The notes beneath the pieces were generated by a model. That model searched no databases. It was not told the origin of the DNA and saw only the letters and a program-made list of their open reading frames with translations. A DNA stretch of 52,387 bases from Acidimicrobiaceae bacterium (lineage in GTDB: Bacteria > Actinomycetota > Acidimicrobiia > Acidimicrobiales > RAAP-2): positions 1 through 52,387 of the forward strand of contig DAHUZT010000008.1 in NCBI GenBank assembly GCA_027315005.1. Direction: 5' to 3'. The first letter of the stretch is position 1. Each line of letters opens with the position of its first letter. Positions 26,126-34,192 of the stretch are shown piece by piece. Both the position numbers and the translations under genes were made by a program.

Positions 26126-27007
26126 ATGGACAAGGAAGCGGATGATTCCCCCCCACCGGTGGCCGATCTCGCGCTCCCGCTGGCCGGACGGGTGGCCCTC
26201 GTCACCGGAGGTGCGCGCGGGCAGGGTCGCAGCCATGCCGTGGGGCTGGCCCGACTCGGGGCGGACATCGCCATCTGCGATCTCGGGCGGAACCTGCAGA
26301 CGGTGAGCTACCCGCTCGCCAATCCGGCAGATCTGGACGAGACCACCCGACAGATCGGAACCATCGGACGGCGCTGCGAGAGCGCGCTGGTCGACGTGCG
26401 ATCCCTAAGCGATGTCCTCACCTTCGTCGACCGGGTTGTCGGTGAATTCGGCTCGGTCGACATCCTGGTGGCCAATGCCGGGGTCTCGACTCTCGGCTCG
26501 ATCTGCACCATGGGCGCCGAGGAGTGGTCCGTGGGCATCGACACCAACCTGACCGGTGTGTTCAACGCCATGCGGGCCGTCTCCCCGCACATGCGTCGCC
26601 GCCGGTGGGGGCGGATCGTGGGCATCTCCTCCATGATGGGCCGATCGTCGAACCCGGGTATCCCTGCCTACGTGGCCTCCAAGTGGGGCATCATCGGACT
26701 GGTCAAGTCGGTGGCGCAGGAGCTGGCTCCCTTCGAGGTCACGGTCAACGCCATCGCTCCCGGCAACGTGTCGACGGACATGATCCACAACGACCAGCTC
26801 TACCGGCTGATGCGTCCGGACCTCGCGGCGCCGACCGCCGACGATGTCGCCCCAGCCATGACCGCCCTCCATGTCCAGTCGGTCCCCTGGATCGAGCCGG
26901 AGGAGGTCACCGCGGCCGTGGCCTTCCTGTGCTCCGACGGAGCCCGTCACATCACCGGAGCGGTGCTCGACGTCTCGGCCGGTGCTTCTGCCCGCTTCAC
27001 CGGTTGA
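26126..27007 (+). CDS. SDR-family oxidoreductase, mycofactocin-coupled type
   Basis: Classical Rossmann-fold dehydrogenase (293 aa). Cofactor motif TGGARGQGRSHAVGLARLGADIAICDL (about residues 27-53), NAG, catalytic Ser in VGISSMMG, and YVASK (Tyr about 183). The GARGQGRSHA variant and the extra ~20 residues after the second strand are typical of the mycofactocin-coupled SDR subfamily, which keeps NAD bound and passes electrons to mycofactocin. No mycofactocin genes lie in this window. ATG 26126 is chosen for GGAGGT five bases upstream; the ORF extends to 26093. It follows the PaaX-like gene and converges on the sulfatase. Confidence 0.85.
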   Translation: MDKEADDSPPPVADLALPLAGRVALVTGGARGQGRSHAVGLARLGADIAICDLGRNLQTVSYPLANPADLDETTRQIGTIGRRCESALVDVRSLSDVLTFVDRVVGEFGSVDILVANAGVSTLGSICTMGAEEWSVGIDTNLTGVFNAMRAVSPHMRRRRWGRIVGISSMMGRSSNPGIPAYVASKWGIIGLVKSVAQELAPFEVTVNAIAPGNVSTDMIHNDQLYRLMRPDLAAPTADDVAPAMTALHVQSVPWIEPEEVTAAVAFLCSDGARHITGAVLDVSAGASARFTG

Positions 27008-27050
27008 ACCCCGTCCTGGGTCACCGGTCCACCCGATAGGGAGGGGTCGG

Positions 27051-29345
27051 CTATTGGCGGGCAAAGACCGCTCGCTCGACCGAGCGGGCCGAGCCATCGC
27101 CGTCCCCGGCCTGGGTGACGGTCACGTCGAGCCGTTCGAAGGTCCCGGTGAACGGGAAGTGACCGTCGTACCGCTCGCTCACCGGTGAGCCGTGGTCGTA
27201 TCCGATGCTCGGGCCGACACTCGAGGGCATGGTCATGACGAACGGCAGGGCGAGCTCACCGGCGGAAGTCCCGTCGACGAGGAGGGTGACCGCACCGCTC
27301 TTGCCCTTCCGCCGGAGCCTGACGCCGACGCTCGACCGACCGACCGGAACCCCGGTGGTCGACTCGATGACCAGGTGGTCCCCGAAGCAGTTGTAGTCGA
27401 ACACCAGACGGTCCCCCTGGACGAACAGGCTCAATCCCGAGTTCTCCGTACCCGACGCGTACAGGACGCCCTGGTCATCAGCCCCGCGCTCGATGGTCGC
27501 CACCATGTCGAACCCGCGCCCCCCGAGTGCCGGAGCGGCCTGGGATGGTAGCGGGGAGAGCGGAGGGTGGTAGGTGTAGGTCCGCTCGGGCACGTGTGGG
27601 GAGTGATCGTGGTAGCGGGTGAAGAACAGCTCGATGGTCCGTTCGTCGAGCGGGAGGACGTCGTTCGCCTCGGCTTCGCTCCACCACTGTTCGACCAGCT
27701 CCGCCAGGAGCTCGGGGTGCTCATCGGCCAGGTCGTGGCACTCGGAGCGGTCCTCGGCGAGATGGTAGAGCTCCCAGCTGTCGTCGTCGAAGGGGACGCC
27801 GGTCACGTGCCGGGTGACCGCCTTCCAACCGTCCCGGTAGATGGCGCGATGCCCCATCATCTCGTAGTACTGGACCTCCTTGCGTGACGGTGCTGCGGGA
27901 TGATCGAAGCTGTAGGCGAGGGAGACACCGGTGACCGGTAGCTGCTCGAGGCCGCGGAAGACGGCCGGCGGCTCGACGCCGAGCACCTCGTAGATGGTGG
28001 GCACGATGTCGTTTACGTGATGGAACTGATCCCGCAGGCCGCCGCCGCCGATCGTCGCCGGCCAGTGGACGATCAGCGGAACGTGGACGCCCCCTTCATG
28101 GGTGTTCTGCTTGTACCACTTGAACGGGGTGTTGCCGGCCTGTGCCCAACCCCACGGATAGTTGGCGTGGCTGTGCGGGCCCCCGATGTCGTCGATCCGC
28201 CCGACCGCCTCGTCCGGGGATTCGGAGACGAAGTTGAAGTACTTCATCTCATGGAGCACGCCGAAGGGCCCCCCCTCCTGGCTCGCCCCATTGTCCGACA
28301 GGAGGATGATCAGCGTGTCGTCGAGCTTGCCCAGGCGTGCGAGGTCGTCGACGAGACGGCCGATCTGGGCGTCGGTGTGCTCGAGGAAGGCGGCGAATGC
28401 TTCTTGGAGCCGGGCGGCCAGCCTGCGATGGTTGTCGGGGAGCAACTCCCACTCCTCGACACCAGGGTTGCGCGGGGCGAGCTCGGTGGTGGGGGGTAAC
28501 AAGCCCATCTGCAGCTGACGTTCGAACCAGCGTCGCCGTGCCGCATCCCATCCGTCGTCGAAGCGCCCCCGGTACCGGGCCAGGTAGTCCGGGGGCGCCT
28601 GGTGGGGAGCGTGCATGGCGGCGAAGGCCAGGTAGGTGAAGAAGGGCCGATCGGGACGGATGGAAACCGTGTCGTGGATGAACCCGATGGCATGGTCGAT
28701 CAGGTCCTCGCTCAGGTGGTACCCGTTCTCGGGATCGCCCGGTGGGTCGACCGAGTGGTTGTCGTAGATGAGCTCGGGATGGAACTGGTCCGTTTCGCCT
28801 TCGAGGAAGCCGTAGAACCGGTCGAAGCCGCGCTGGCACGGCCACTGGTCGTACGGGCCGGCCGCAGAGGCGTCGGTCATGGGACACTGATGCCACTTGC
28901 CCAGGCCGAACGTGGCGTATCCCTCCTCCCGGAGGATCTCGGCCACCGTGGCGGCGTGAGGGGTGATGCGCCCGCGCATGTGGGGGTAGCCACTGTCGAA
29001 GTTGGAGAGAGCCCTCATCCCCACGCTGTGGTGGTTCCGTCCGGTGAGGAGGGATGCCCGTGTCGGCGAGCACAGGGGGGTGACGTGGAAGTTCGTGTAG
29101 CGGAGTCCGCCGGCGGCCAGCCGGTCGATGTTGGGTGTGACCAGATCGGAGCCGTAGCAGCCGAGCTGGGAGAACCCGGTGTCGTCGAGGAGGATGAGCA
29201 AGATGTTGGGGGAGCCTTCGGCCGGCCGGGCGGCCTCGGGCCACCAGGGTTTCGACTCGGGCTCGGTACGCCCGATGACCCCTTCGAAGGGTTCGAGCCG
29301 ACACGCGGACTCGGTGGCTGAGGGGCGACCGGGCTGAATCGACAT
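27051..29345 (-). CDS. Arylsulfatase-type sulfatase (formylglycine-dependent)
   Basis: Type I sulfatase of 764 aa hydrolysing sulfate esters. Metal site LLDDTGFS (about residues 52-59) and the activation motif CSPTRASLLTG with Cys92, the residue converted to formylglycine; then GKWH and HAPH metal/substrate residues, LSDNG and HEGG. After the catalytic domain (to about residue 580) comes a ~170-residue all-beta C-terminal region (GFDMVATIERG to FTGTFERLDVTV) like a lectin/laminin-G fold. No signal peptide is visible, so it may be cytoplasmic. ATG 29345 directly precedes the conserved part; the upstream open frame is Arg/Gly-rich junk. The TetR gene lies 68 bp upstream on the same strand. Confidence 0.92.
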   Translation of the reverse strand: MSIQPGRPSATESACRLEPFEGVIGRTEPESKPWWPEAARPAEGSPNILLILLDDTGFSQLGCYGSDLVTPNIDRLAAGGLRYTNFHVTPLCSPTRASLLTGRNHHSVGMRALSNFDSGYPHMRGRITPHAATVAEILREEGYATFGLGKWHQCPMTDASAAGPYDQWPCQRGFDRFYGFLEGETDQFHPELIYDNHSVDPPGDPENGYHLSEDLIDHAIGFIHDTVSIRPDRPFFTYLAFAAMHAPHQAPPDYLARYRGRFDDGWDAARRRWFERQLQMGLLPPTTELAPRNPGVEEWELLPDNHRRLAARLQEAFAAFLEHTDAQIGRLVDDLARLGKLDDTLIILLSDNGASQEGGPFGVLHEMKYFNFVSESPDEAVGRIDDIGGPHSHANYPWGWAQAGNTPFKWYKQNTHEGGVHVPLIVHWPATIGGGGLRDQFHHVNDIVPTIYEVLGVEPPAVFRGLEQLPVTGVSLAYSFDHPAAPSRKEVQYYEMMGHRAIYRDGWKAVTRHVTGVPFDDDSWELYHLAEDRSECHDLADEHPELLAELVEQWWSEAEANDVLPLDERTIELFFTRYHDHSPHVPERTYTYHPPLSPLPSQAAPALGGRGFDMVATIERGADDQGVLYASGTENSGLSLFVQGDRLVFDYNCFGDHLVIESTTGVPVGRSSVGVRLRRKGKSGAVTLLVDGTSAGELALPFVMTMPSSVGPSIGYDHGSPVSERYDGHFPFTGTFERLDVTVTQAGDGDGSARSVERAVFARQ

Positions 29346-29413
29346 GGCAGACGACGGTAGTTGCAGGTACCGAGGCTGTCCATCTTCAGGGGTTCGATAC
29401 ACCCTGATCACGG

Positions 29414-30013
29414 TCAGCGGCTGGCCTCCGCCTGCTCGATCCCGATGGCGGCGGGATACCAGTGCAGCAGAAACGCACGCTCCTCCACTGCGGTCCGCGG
29501 ACGCGGTGGATCGCGGGCGACCAGGGAGGTGACCACCCGAGCCGCCACCTCCGCCATCTCGTCGATCCGCGCTTCCAGGTCGGGTTCGAGATCGGCCACC
29601 GGCCGGAGGCACACCCTGGCCAGCGTCAGCTCGTCGGTGTCGAGTGGCCGCCGGCGCAGATCCGCGCCGCCGAACCGCGTGGCGAGTACGGGGTCTTCAC
29701 GGATGCACCGCACACAGAACAGCGTGGTCTCGACCAGACGCTCGGCCGGCGAGTCGAACCGGAGAGCGCGGACCACGACGTCGTCGACGAACGTGCGCAC
29801 GGCATCGATCACCGCCCGTTCGATGATCTCGTCGCGGCTGGTGAAGTATGCGTAGAGGGTGGGACGCGACACCCCTGCCTCGGCGGCGATCTCGGCCACA
29901 CGGGTTCCCTCGATGCCCTGACGCCTGATGCACGAAAGGGCGGCGGCCACGATGCGCCTGCGGGCGTCGGCTTCGTCGTCGGGGATGCGCCCCGACCACG
30001 GCGCGCGCTTCAT
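29414..30013 (-). CDS. TetR-family transcriptional regulator
   Basis: 199-aa regulator. The N-terminal DNA-binding domain is canonical: RRRIVAAALSCIRRQGIEGTRVAEIAAEAGVSRPTLYAYFTSRDEIIERAV (about residues 18-68). The variable C-terminal ligand domain gives no clue to the effector. ATG 30013 is chosen since the helix-turn-helix starts shortly after; the longer frame overlaps the divergent SDR gene. It sits between the sulfatase gene (same strand, 68 bp downstream) and a divergent SDR operon, and the interval contains an inverted repeat (30031-30048), so it probably regulates both directions. Confidence 0.9.
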   Translation of the reverse strand: MKRAPWSGRIPDDEADARRRIVAAALSCIRRQGIEGTRVAEIAAEAGVSRPTLYAYFTSRDEIIERAVIDAVRTFVDDVVVRALRFDSPAERLVETTLFCVRCIREDPVLATRFGGADLRRRPLDTDELTLARVCLRPVADLEPDLEARIDEMAEVAARVVTSLVARDPPRPRTAVEERAFLLHWYPAAIGIEQAEASR

Positions 30014-30030
30014 GGTACGGACTTTACTGA

Positions 30031-30048
30031 TTGACAGCGCTCCGTCAA
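30031..30048. promoter_or_regulatory. Inverted repeat, putative TetR operator
   Basis: TTGAC (30031-30035) and GTCAA (30044-30048) form an inverted repeat with an 8-bp spacer inside the 52-bp gap between the TetR gene and the divergent SDR gene. Position suggests control of both promoters. Confidence 0.5.
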
Positions 30049-30065
30049 GCAGATAAGAGAACGGG

Positions 30066-30845
30066 ATGATCCTGGAAGGCAAGACGGTGGTCGTGACCGG
30101 GGTAGGTGCCGGATTGGGCCGGGAGTGCGCCGCCCGCTCGCTCGCCGAGGGGGCCAACGTCGTCCTGGCGGCCAGGACAGCCGGCACCCTGGAAGCGACG
30201 GCAGACGAACTGGATCCCGGTGGCGAGCGGGTGGCCGTATCCGTCACCGACATCACCGACGCCGACTCCTGCGAGTCCCTGGTCGAGCTGGCCCGCGGCC
30301 GGTTCGGCGGGGTCGACGCCCTGATCCAGGTCGCGGCGTACGAGAACGTGTGGGGCGGGCTCTTCGATCTGAGGCTGGATGCCTGGCGCAAGGCCTTCGA
30401 GACGAATGTGCTCGGCACGCTCACCATCTTGCGCCCGGTGGCGCGGTCCATGAAGGAGAGCGGCGGTGGATCGGTGGTCCTCATCGGCTCCCAGTCGATG
30501 TTCCAACCCGCCCTTCCCCAGAGCGGCTATGCAGCCTCGAAGGGGGCCCTCCTGTCGGCCATGTACTACCTGGCCGACGAACTCGGCCCCGACAACATCC
30601 GCTGCAACATGGTGGTGCCTTCGTGGATGTGGGGCCCGAACGTCGAGCTCTACGTCGACGGCACTGCCGCCAGCCAGGGCGTCACTCCCGAAGCGGTGTT
30701 GAACGACATCACGGGGACGTTTCCGCTGCGGCGGATGACCGAGGACGGCGAGGTTGCCGACGTGGCGACCTTCTTCGCCTCCGACCACGCCAAGGCCGTC
30801 ACCGGTCAGCACCTTCTCGTCAACTCGGGGGAGCTCATGCGATGA
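30066..30845 (+). CDS. SDR-family oxidoreductase
   Basis: Short-chain dehydrogenase/reductase, 259 aa. Cofactor motif TGVGAGLGRECA (residues 11-22), active-site Ser in LIGSQSMFQ and the YAASKGA motif (Tyr about 157). The NAG motif is changed to QVAAYEN, a modest deviation. The substrate is not known. First gene of a plus-strand operon directly facing the TetR gene; its stop overlaps the next ATG (ATGA), so it is translationally coupled to the DapB-fold dehydrogenase. Together they suggest two sequential redox steps in a catabolic route. Confidence 0.88.
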   Translation: MILEGKTVVVTGVGAGLGRECAARSLAEGANVVLAARTAGTLEATADELDPGGERVAVSVTDITDADSCESLVELARGRFGGVDALIQVAAYENVWGGLFDLRLDAWRKAFETNVLGTLTILRPVARSMKESGGGSVVLIGSQSMFQPALPQSGYAASKGALLSAMYYLADELGPDNIRCNMVVPSWMWGPNVELYVDGTAASQGVTPEAVLNDITGTFPLRRMTEDGEVADVATFFASDHAKAVTGQHLLVNSGELMR

Positions 30846-31936
30846 GCGGAATGGCCGCGGGAGGTGCAGCCAAGCGAGTGGCGGTGTGGGGCACCGGCTT
30901 CGTCGGGCGGATGGTGATCCCCGAGATCGTGCGCCACCCGGCCTTCGAGCTGGTCGGTGTGGGCGTCAGCAACCCGGAGAAGGTCGGTCGCGACGTCGGG
31001 GAGCTGTGCTGTACGGAGGCAGTGGGGCTGTCCACCACCGACAACAGGGACGTCCTGATCGCGCTGGACCCCGACGCCCTGGTGCACTTCGGACCGACGG
31101 CGGCCCATGCCGACGACAACATCCGGGACATCGGAGCCTTTCTGCGGGCGGGCGTCGACGTGTGCTCGACGGCCATGACCCCCTGGGTGTGGCCGTCGCT
31201 CGACCTCACGCCGAGATCGTGGATTGACCCAATCACCGAGGCGTGTGAGGCGGGGGGCGCGTCGTGCTTCACCACCGGCATCGATCCCGGCTTCGCCAAC
31301 GATCTCTTTCCGATGACGCTGATGGGACTGTGCAGTGAGGTCCGTCAGGTGCGGGCACTGGAGATCCTCGACTACCGCAACTATGAGGGTGACTACGAGG
31401 ACGAGATGGGCATCGGCAGACCTCCCGAGTTCCGAGCACTTCTCGAGCACCGGGACATCCTGGTGATGTCGTGGGGGGCCACGGTGCCGATGATGGCCCA
31501 CGCTGTCGGTATCGAGCTCGACGACATCACGACGACCTGGGACAAGTGGGTGACCGATACGCCGGTGCCCACGGCCAAGGGGACCATCGATCCCGGGGAG
31601 GTTGCCGCCATCCGGTTCACCATCGAGGGGAGCTATGCGGGTTCACCGCGCATCTGCCTCGAGCACGTCAACCGGGTGGGCGCCACCTCCGCTCCGAACT
31701 GGCCCCGCGGCAGCCAGGACGACGTCTATCGTGTGGTGATCGACGGTATGCCTTCGGTCACCCAGGAGACGACTTTCCGGTTCACCGACGGTAGTGGTCG
31801 TGACGCGGCGGCCGCAGGTTGCTTCGCCACCGGGATGCGCGCCCTCAATGCCGTGCCCTACGTGAACGACCTGCCTCCGGGGTGGGTCTCCGCGCTGGAC
31901 CTCCCGCTCATCCCCGGTGTCGGTACCATCCGCTAG
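30842..31936 (+). CDS. Dihydrodipicolinate-reductase-like NAD(P)-binding protein
   Basis: 364-aa protein with an N-terminal Rossmann motif VAVWGTGFVGRMVIPEI (about residues 13-29) and the DapB/amino-acid-dehydrogenase-like fold (DPDALVHFGPTAAHADDNI, TTGIDPGFANDLFPMTLMG, EILDYRNYEGDYEDEMGIGRPPE). Proteins with this pattern are annotated as dihydrodipicolinate-reductase-like in mycobacteria and related actinobacteria; they are not lysine biosynthetic enzymes and their substrates are largely unknown (2,4-diaminopentanoate dehydrogenase is one described relative). ATG 30842 is set by the ATGA overlap with the SDR gene; the much longer open frame upstream is antisense/out-of-frame to that gene. 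Confidence 0.8.
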   Translation: MSGMAAGGAAKRVAVWGTGFVGRMVIPEIVRHPAFELVGVGVSNPEKVGRDVGELCCTEAVGLSTTDNRDVLIALDPDALVHFGPTAAHADDNIRDIGAFLRAGVDVCSTAMTPWVWPSLDLTPRSWIDPITEACEAGGASCFTTGIDPGFANDLFPMTLMGLCSEVRQVRALEILDYRNYEGDYEDEMGIGRPPEFRALLEHRDILVMSWGATVPMMAHAVGIELDDITTTWDKWVTDTPVPTAKGTIDPGEVAAIRFTIEGSYAGSPRICLEHVNRVGATSAPNWPRGSQDDVYRVVIDGMPSVTQETTFRFTDGSGRDAAAAGCFATGMRALNAVPYVNDLPPGWVSALDLPLIPGVGTIR

Positions 31937-32055
31937 CCGGTGGACCCCGAATCCTGCTGTCGATCGGGATCCAACGGGTCTGGCCGGGCGTGGCGGAGAC
32001 GAGGAGCGGACGTGGCCCGAGACACCAACGACGGAGCCGAGGACGAGGAGAAGCC

Positions 32056-32550
32056 GTGACCCCGGAGGATCTGGTCGAACTGGAGCACATCAAGCGGTTG
32101 AAGTACCGCTACCTTCGGTGCCTCGACCAGAAGTTGTGGGACGAGCTCGAGACGTGCTTCCTCCCCGATGCGACCGCGCGCTACGGGGGCGGACTGTACG
32201 AGTTCACCGGGCGGGACGCCATCATGGACTTCCTCCGCACGTCGATGGGAGCGCTGACAATGCTGAGCAGCCATCGGTGCCACCATCCGGAGATCGACCT
32301 GGTCGGGCCGGGTCGGGCGGTGGGCACCTGGGCGTTGGAGGACACGGTGGTGCTCACAGACGTCGGGATCACCATCCAGGGGGCGGCGTTCTATGAGGAT
32401 CGCTACCTGCAAGAGGATGGGGTGTGGCGCATCGCCCATACCGGATACCGGCGCACCTATGAGGAGCTCCTTCCCCGGGGTTCCGTCAAGGGACTCCGGG
32501 TCACCGCCGACTGGTGGGCCACCGACGGTCGATCCACACTCGGGTCATGA
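32056..32550 (+). CDS. SnoaL-like (NTF2-fold) protein
   Basis: 164-aa protein with the single cone-shaped NTF2/SnoaL fold: LVELEHIKRLKYRYLRCLDQKLWDELETCFLPDATARYGGG at the start, HRCHHPEIDLVGPGRAVGTWALED in the middle and YLQEDGVWRIAHTGYRRTYEE at the end. Members include hydratases, isomerases and cyclases acting on polyketides, steroids and aromatic compounds. GTG 32056 is preceded by GAGGAG at 32045-32050. It follows the DapB-fold gene by 119 bp and likely belongs to the same operon. Confidence 0.82.
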   Translation: MTPEDLVELEHIKRLKYRYLRCLDQKLWDELETCFLPDATARYGGGLYEFTGRDAIMDFLRTSMGALTMLSSHRCHHPEIDLVGPGRAVGTWALEDTVVLTDVGITIQGAAFYEDRYLQEDGVWRIAHTGYRRTYEELLPRGSVKGLRVTADWWATDGRSTLGS

Positions 32551-32591
32551 TCGAACCGGCCGGTCGGCCGGATCCGAAGGCGGCACCTTCG

Positions 32592-33347
32592 TCAGGCGAG
32601 TGTGGCCCCGTCGACGAGGAGATCGGCACCGTTCATATGTGAAGCTTCGTCGGAGGCCACGAAGGCGATGGCGGCCGCGATGCCTTCAGGAGTCCCGAAT
32701 CCTCCCAGTGGGGTGACCCGACGGAGCAGCTTGGCGTTTGCTCCCTCGGGCAGGCGGAACTCCTTGGTGATCGGGGTATCGATGGCCCCGGGGCTCACAG
32801 AGTTGGCCCGCACGCCGGCCCCGGCGTACTCGACGGCGATGCTCCGGGTCAGTGCCAGCACCCCGCCTTTCGAGGCCACATAAGCCGCCGCCCATGGTTG
32901 GCCGCGGTGGGCGGCGGTCGACGCGAGGTTGACAATGGCGCCGCCGTCGACCGCGAGGTGGGGCAACGCTTGACGGCATACGAGGAACGTGCCGGTCAGG
33001 TTGACCGAGAGCACCCGGTTCCACTCGGCGAGGGTCACCTCGTGCGAATGGTCGAACGAGAGCACCCCGGCGGCATTCACCACGACGTCCAAGGCTCCGA
33101 GCTGCTCGGCGGCTCCGGTCACGAGTGAGGCCACCGCCTCCTCGCTGCTCACATCGGCGACCAGGGTGGCGATCCGCCCCTGACCCACCTCCGGCCCGAT
33201 CGCGAGTCCGGTCAACTGGTCGCCGTTTACGTCGGCGGCCACCACCGAGGCCCCCTCGGCGGCCAGCCGGACGGCCGTGGCCCGACCGATGCCCGAGGCC
33301 GCCCCCGTGACCAGTGCGTGCCGTCCGGCGAAGCGGTATGGGGCCAT
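32592..33347 (-). CDS. SDR-family oxidoreductase
   Basis: 251-aa classical SDR with TGAASGIGRATA (residues 13-24), VNAAG (NAG variant), the Ser in NLASTAA and YVASK (Tyr about 153). C-terminal SPGAIDTPITKEF and the ASHMNGADLLVDG end are typical of 3-oxoacyl-/hydroxysteroid-dehydrogenase-like members; substrate unknown. ATG 33347 directly precedes the fold; a GTG/ATG at 33389 would add 14 residues. It converges on the SnoaL-like gene at 32056-32550 and lies 244 bp downstream of another SnoaL-like gene on its own strand. Confidence 0.88.
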   Translation of the reverse strand: MAPYRFAGRHALVTGAASGIGRATAVRLAAEGASVVAADVNGDQLTGLAIGPEVGQGRIATLVADVSSEEAVASLVTGAAEQLGALDVVVNAAGVLSFDHSHEVTLAEWNRVLSVNLTGTFLVCRQALPHLAVDGGAIVNLASTAAHRGQPWAAAYVASKGGVLALTRSIAVEYAGAGVRANSVSPGAIDTPITKEFRLPEGANAKLLRRVTPLGGFGTPEGIAAAIAFVASDEASHMNGADLLVDGATLA

Positions 33348-33591
33348 TGCGAGACTGTAGGTCAGTGCCGATCCCGGTTCCGCAGGCACCGGGCACCCGG
33401 TGCCGGACGAAAGAGTCCGTCCGAACCGGGTACCTCGGCTGGGCCATCAGGAGTGGCCGGCTCCCGTCGATGCCCCGATCCGCCACCCGATGTCCCATCA
33501 GTATGACGGCGATGGGTCCCATTTGCAATCACGAATTGCAACCGTGTCGGCGACGTTGGCTCGGTCCGCACCCCTGGGACGACCGGTCGTC

Positions 33592-34107
33592 TCAGGTGAG
33601 GGTGCTCCAACCGGTTGCGGCCGGAGCGAAGAAGACGGTGGTGAGGTGCATGGAGTGGTGGAGCCAGATCCCGTCCTCCCGGAAGTACTCGTCGTCCTCG
33701 TAGCCGCACATCCACCGGGCCGTCCCCTCGGCCGTCGTACACGGGACCAGGAGGTCCCAGCGGGCGGAGGCCCGGTCACCGTCCACCGAGATCCGGGGTT
33801 TGACGAAGAGGTGGCGGGCGAAGGTCAGCGTCGGAGAGGCCAGCCGCTCGGCGATAGCGGCCCGGCCGGTCACGGCACCGAGGCCTGGCCCACCGTCCCA
33901 GGTGCCGTCCTCGGTGAACAGCGCCGCAACCTGGTGGGCGAGGCTCCACAGCCGAGCGGACTCGACCACCGATCCCCGGTCGAACCGCTCATCGACCAAC
34001 TCGCCGTAGCGGGCCTTCAACTCGTGGATGGCGAGCACGCTCTCGGCGGCGTCGAGGCGACGGTGCAAGGCCGCCACGTCGGCGGCCACGTCTTCGATGG
34101 TGGGCAC
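33592..34107 (-). CDS. SnoaL-like (NTF2-fold) protein
   Basis: 171-aa protein of the SnoaL-like type: IHELKARYGELVDERFDRGS, a helix-rich N-terminus, LFTEDGTWDGGPGLGAVTGRAAIAERL, HLFVKPRISVDGDRASARWDLLVPC and EDDEYFREDGIWLHHSMHLTTVFF. The N-terminal ~25 residues are coiled (VAADVAALHRRLDAAESVLAI). It is only distantly similar to the SnoaL-like protein at 32056-32550. Probably an accessory isomerase/hydratase of the surrounding catabolic genes; the substrate is unknown. Confidence 0.75.
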   Translation of the reverse strand: MPTIEDVAADVAALHRRLDAAESVLAIHELKARYGELVDERFDRGSVVESARLWSLAHQVAALFTEDGTWDGGPGLGAVTGRAAIAERLASPTLTFARHLFVKPRISVDGDRASARWDLLVPCTTAEGTARWMCGYEDDEYFREDGIWLHHSMHLTTVFFAPAATGWSTLT

Positions 34108-34192
34108 AGGACCTCCCGGAAGGGCGAGCGAAGAGGACCCAGTATGGCCAAGACGGCCCGACCGTCCGGGTACGACCGGCCGGCCGGTGCGT

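Noticed and set aside
28602-29321. 239-aa plus-strand open frame inside the sulfatase gene
   Set aside because: Antisense to the catalytic part of the sulfatase including CSPTR; no independent support.
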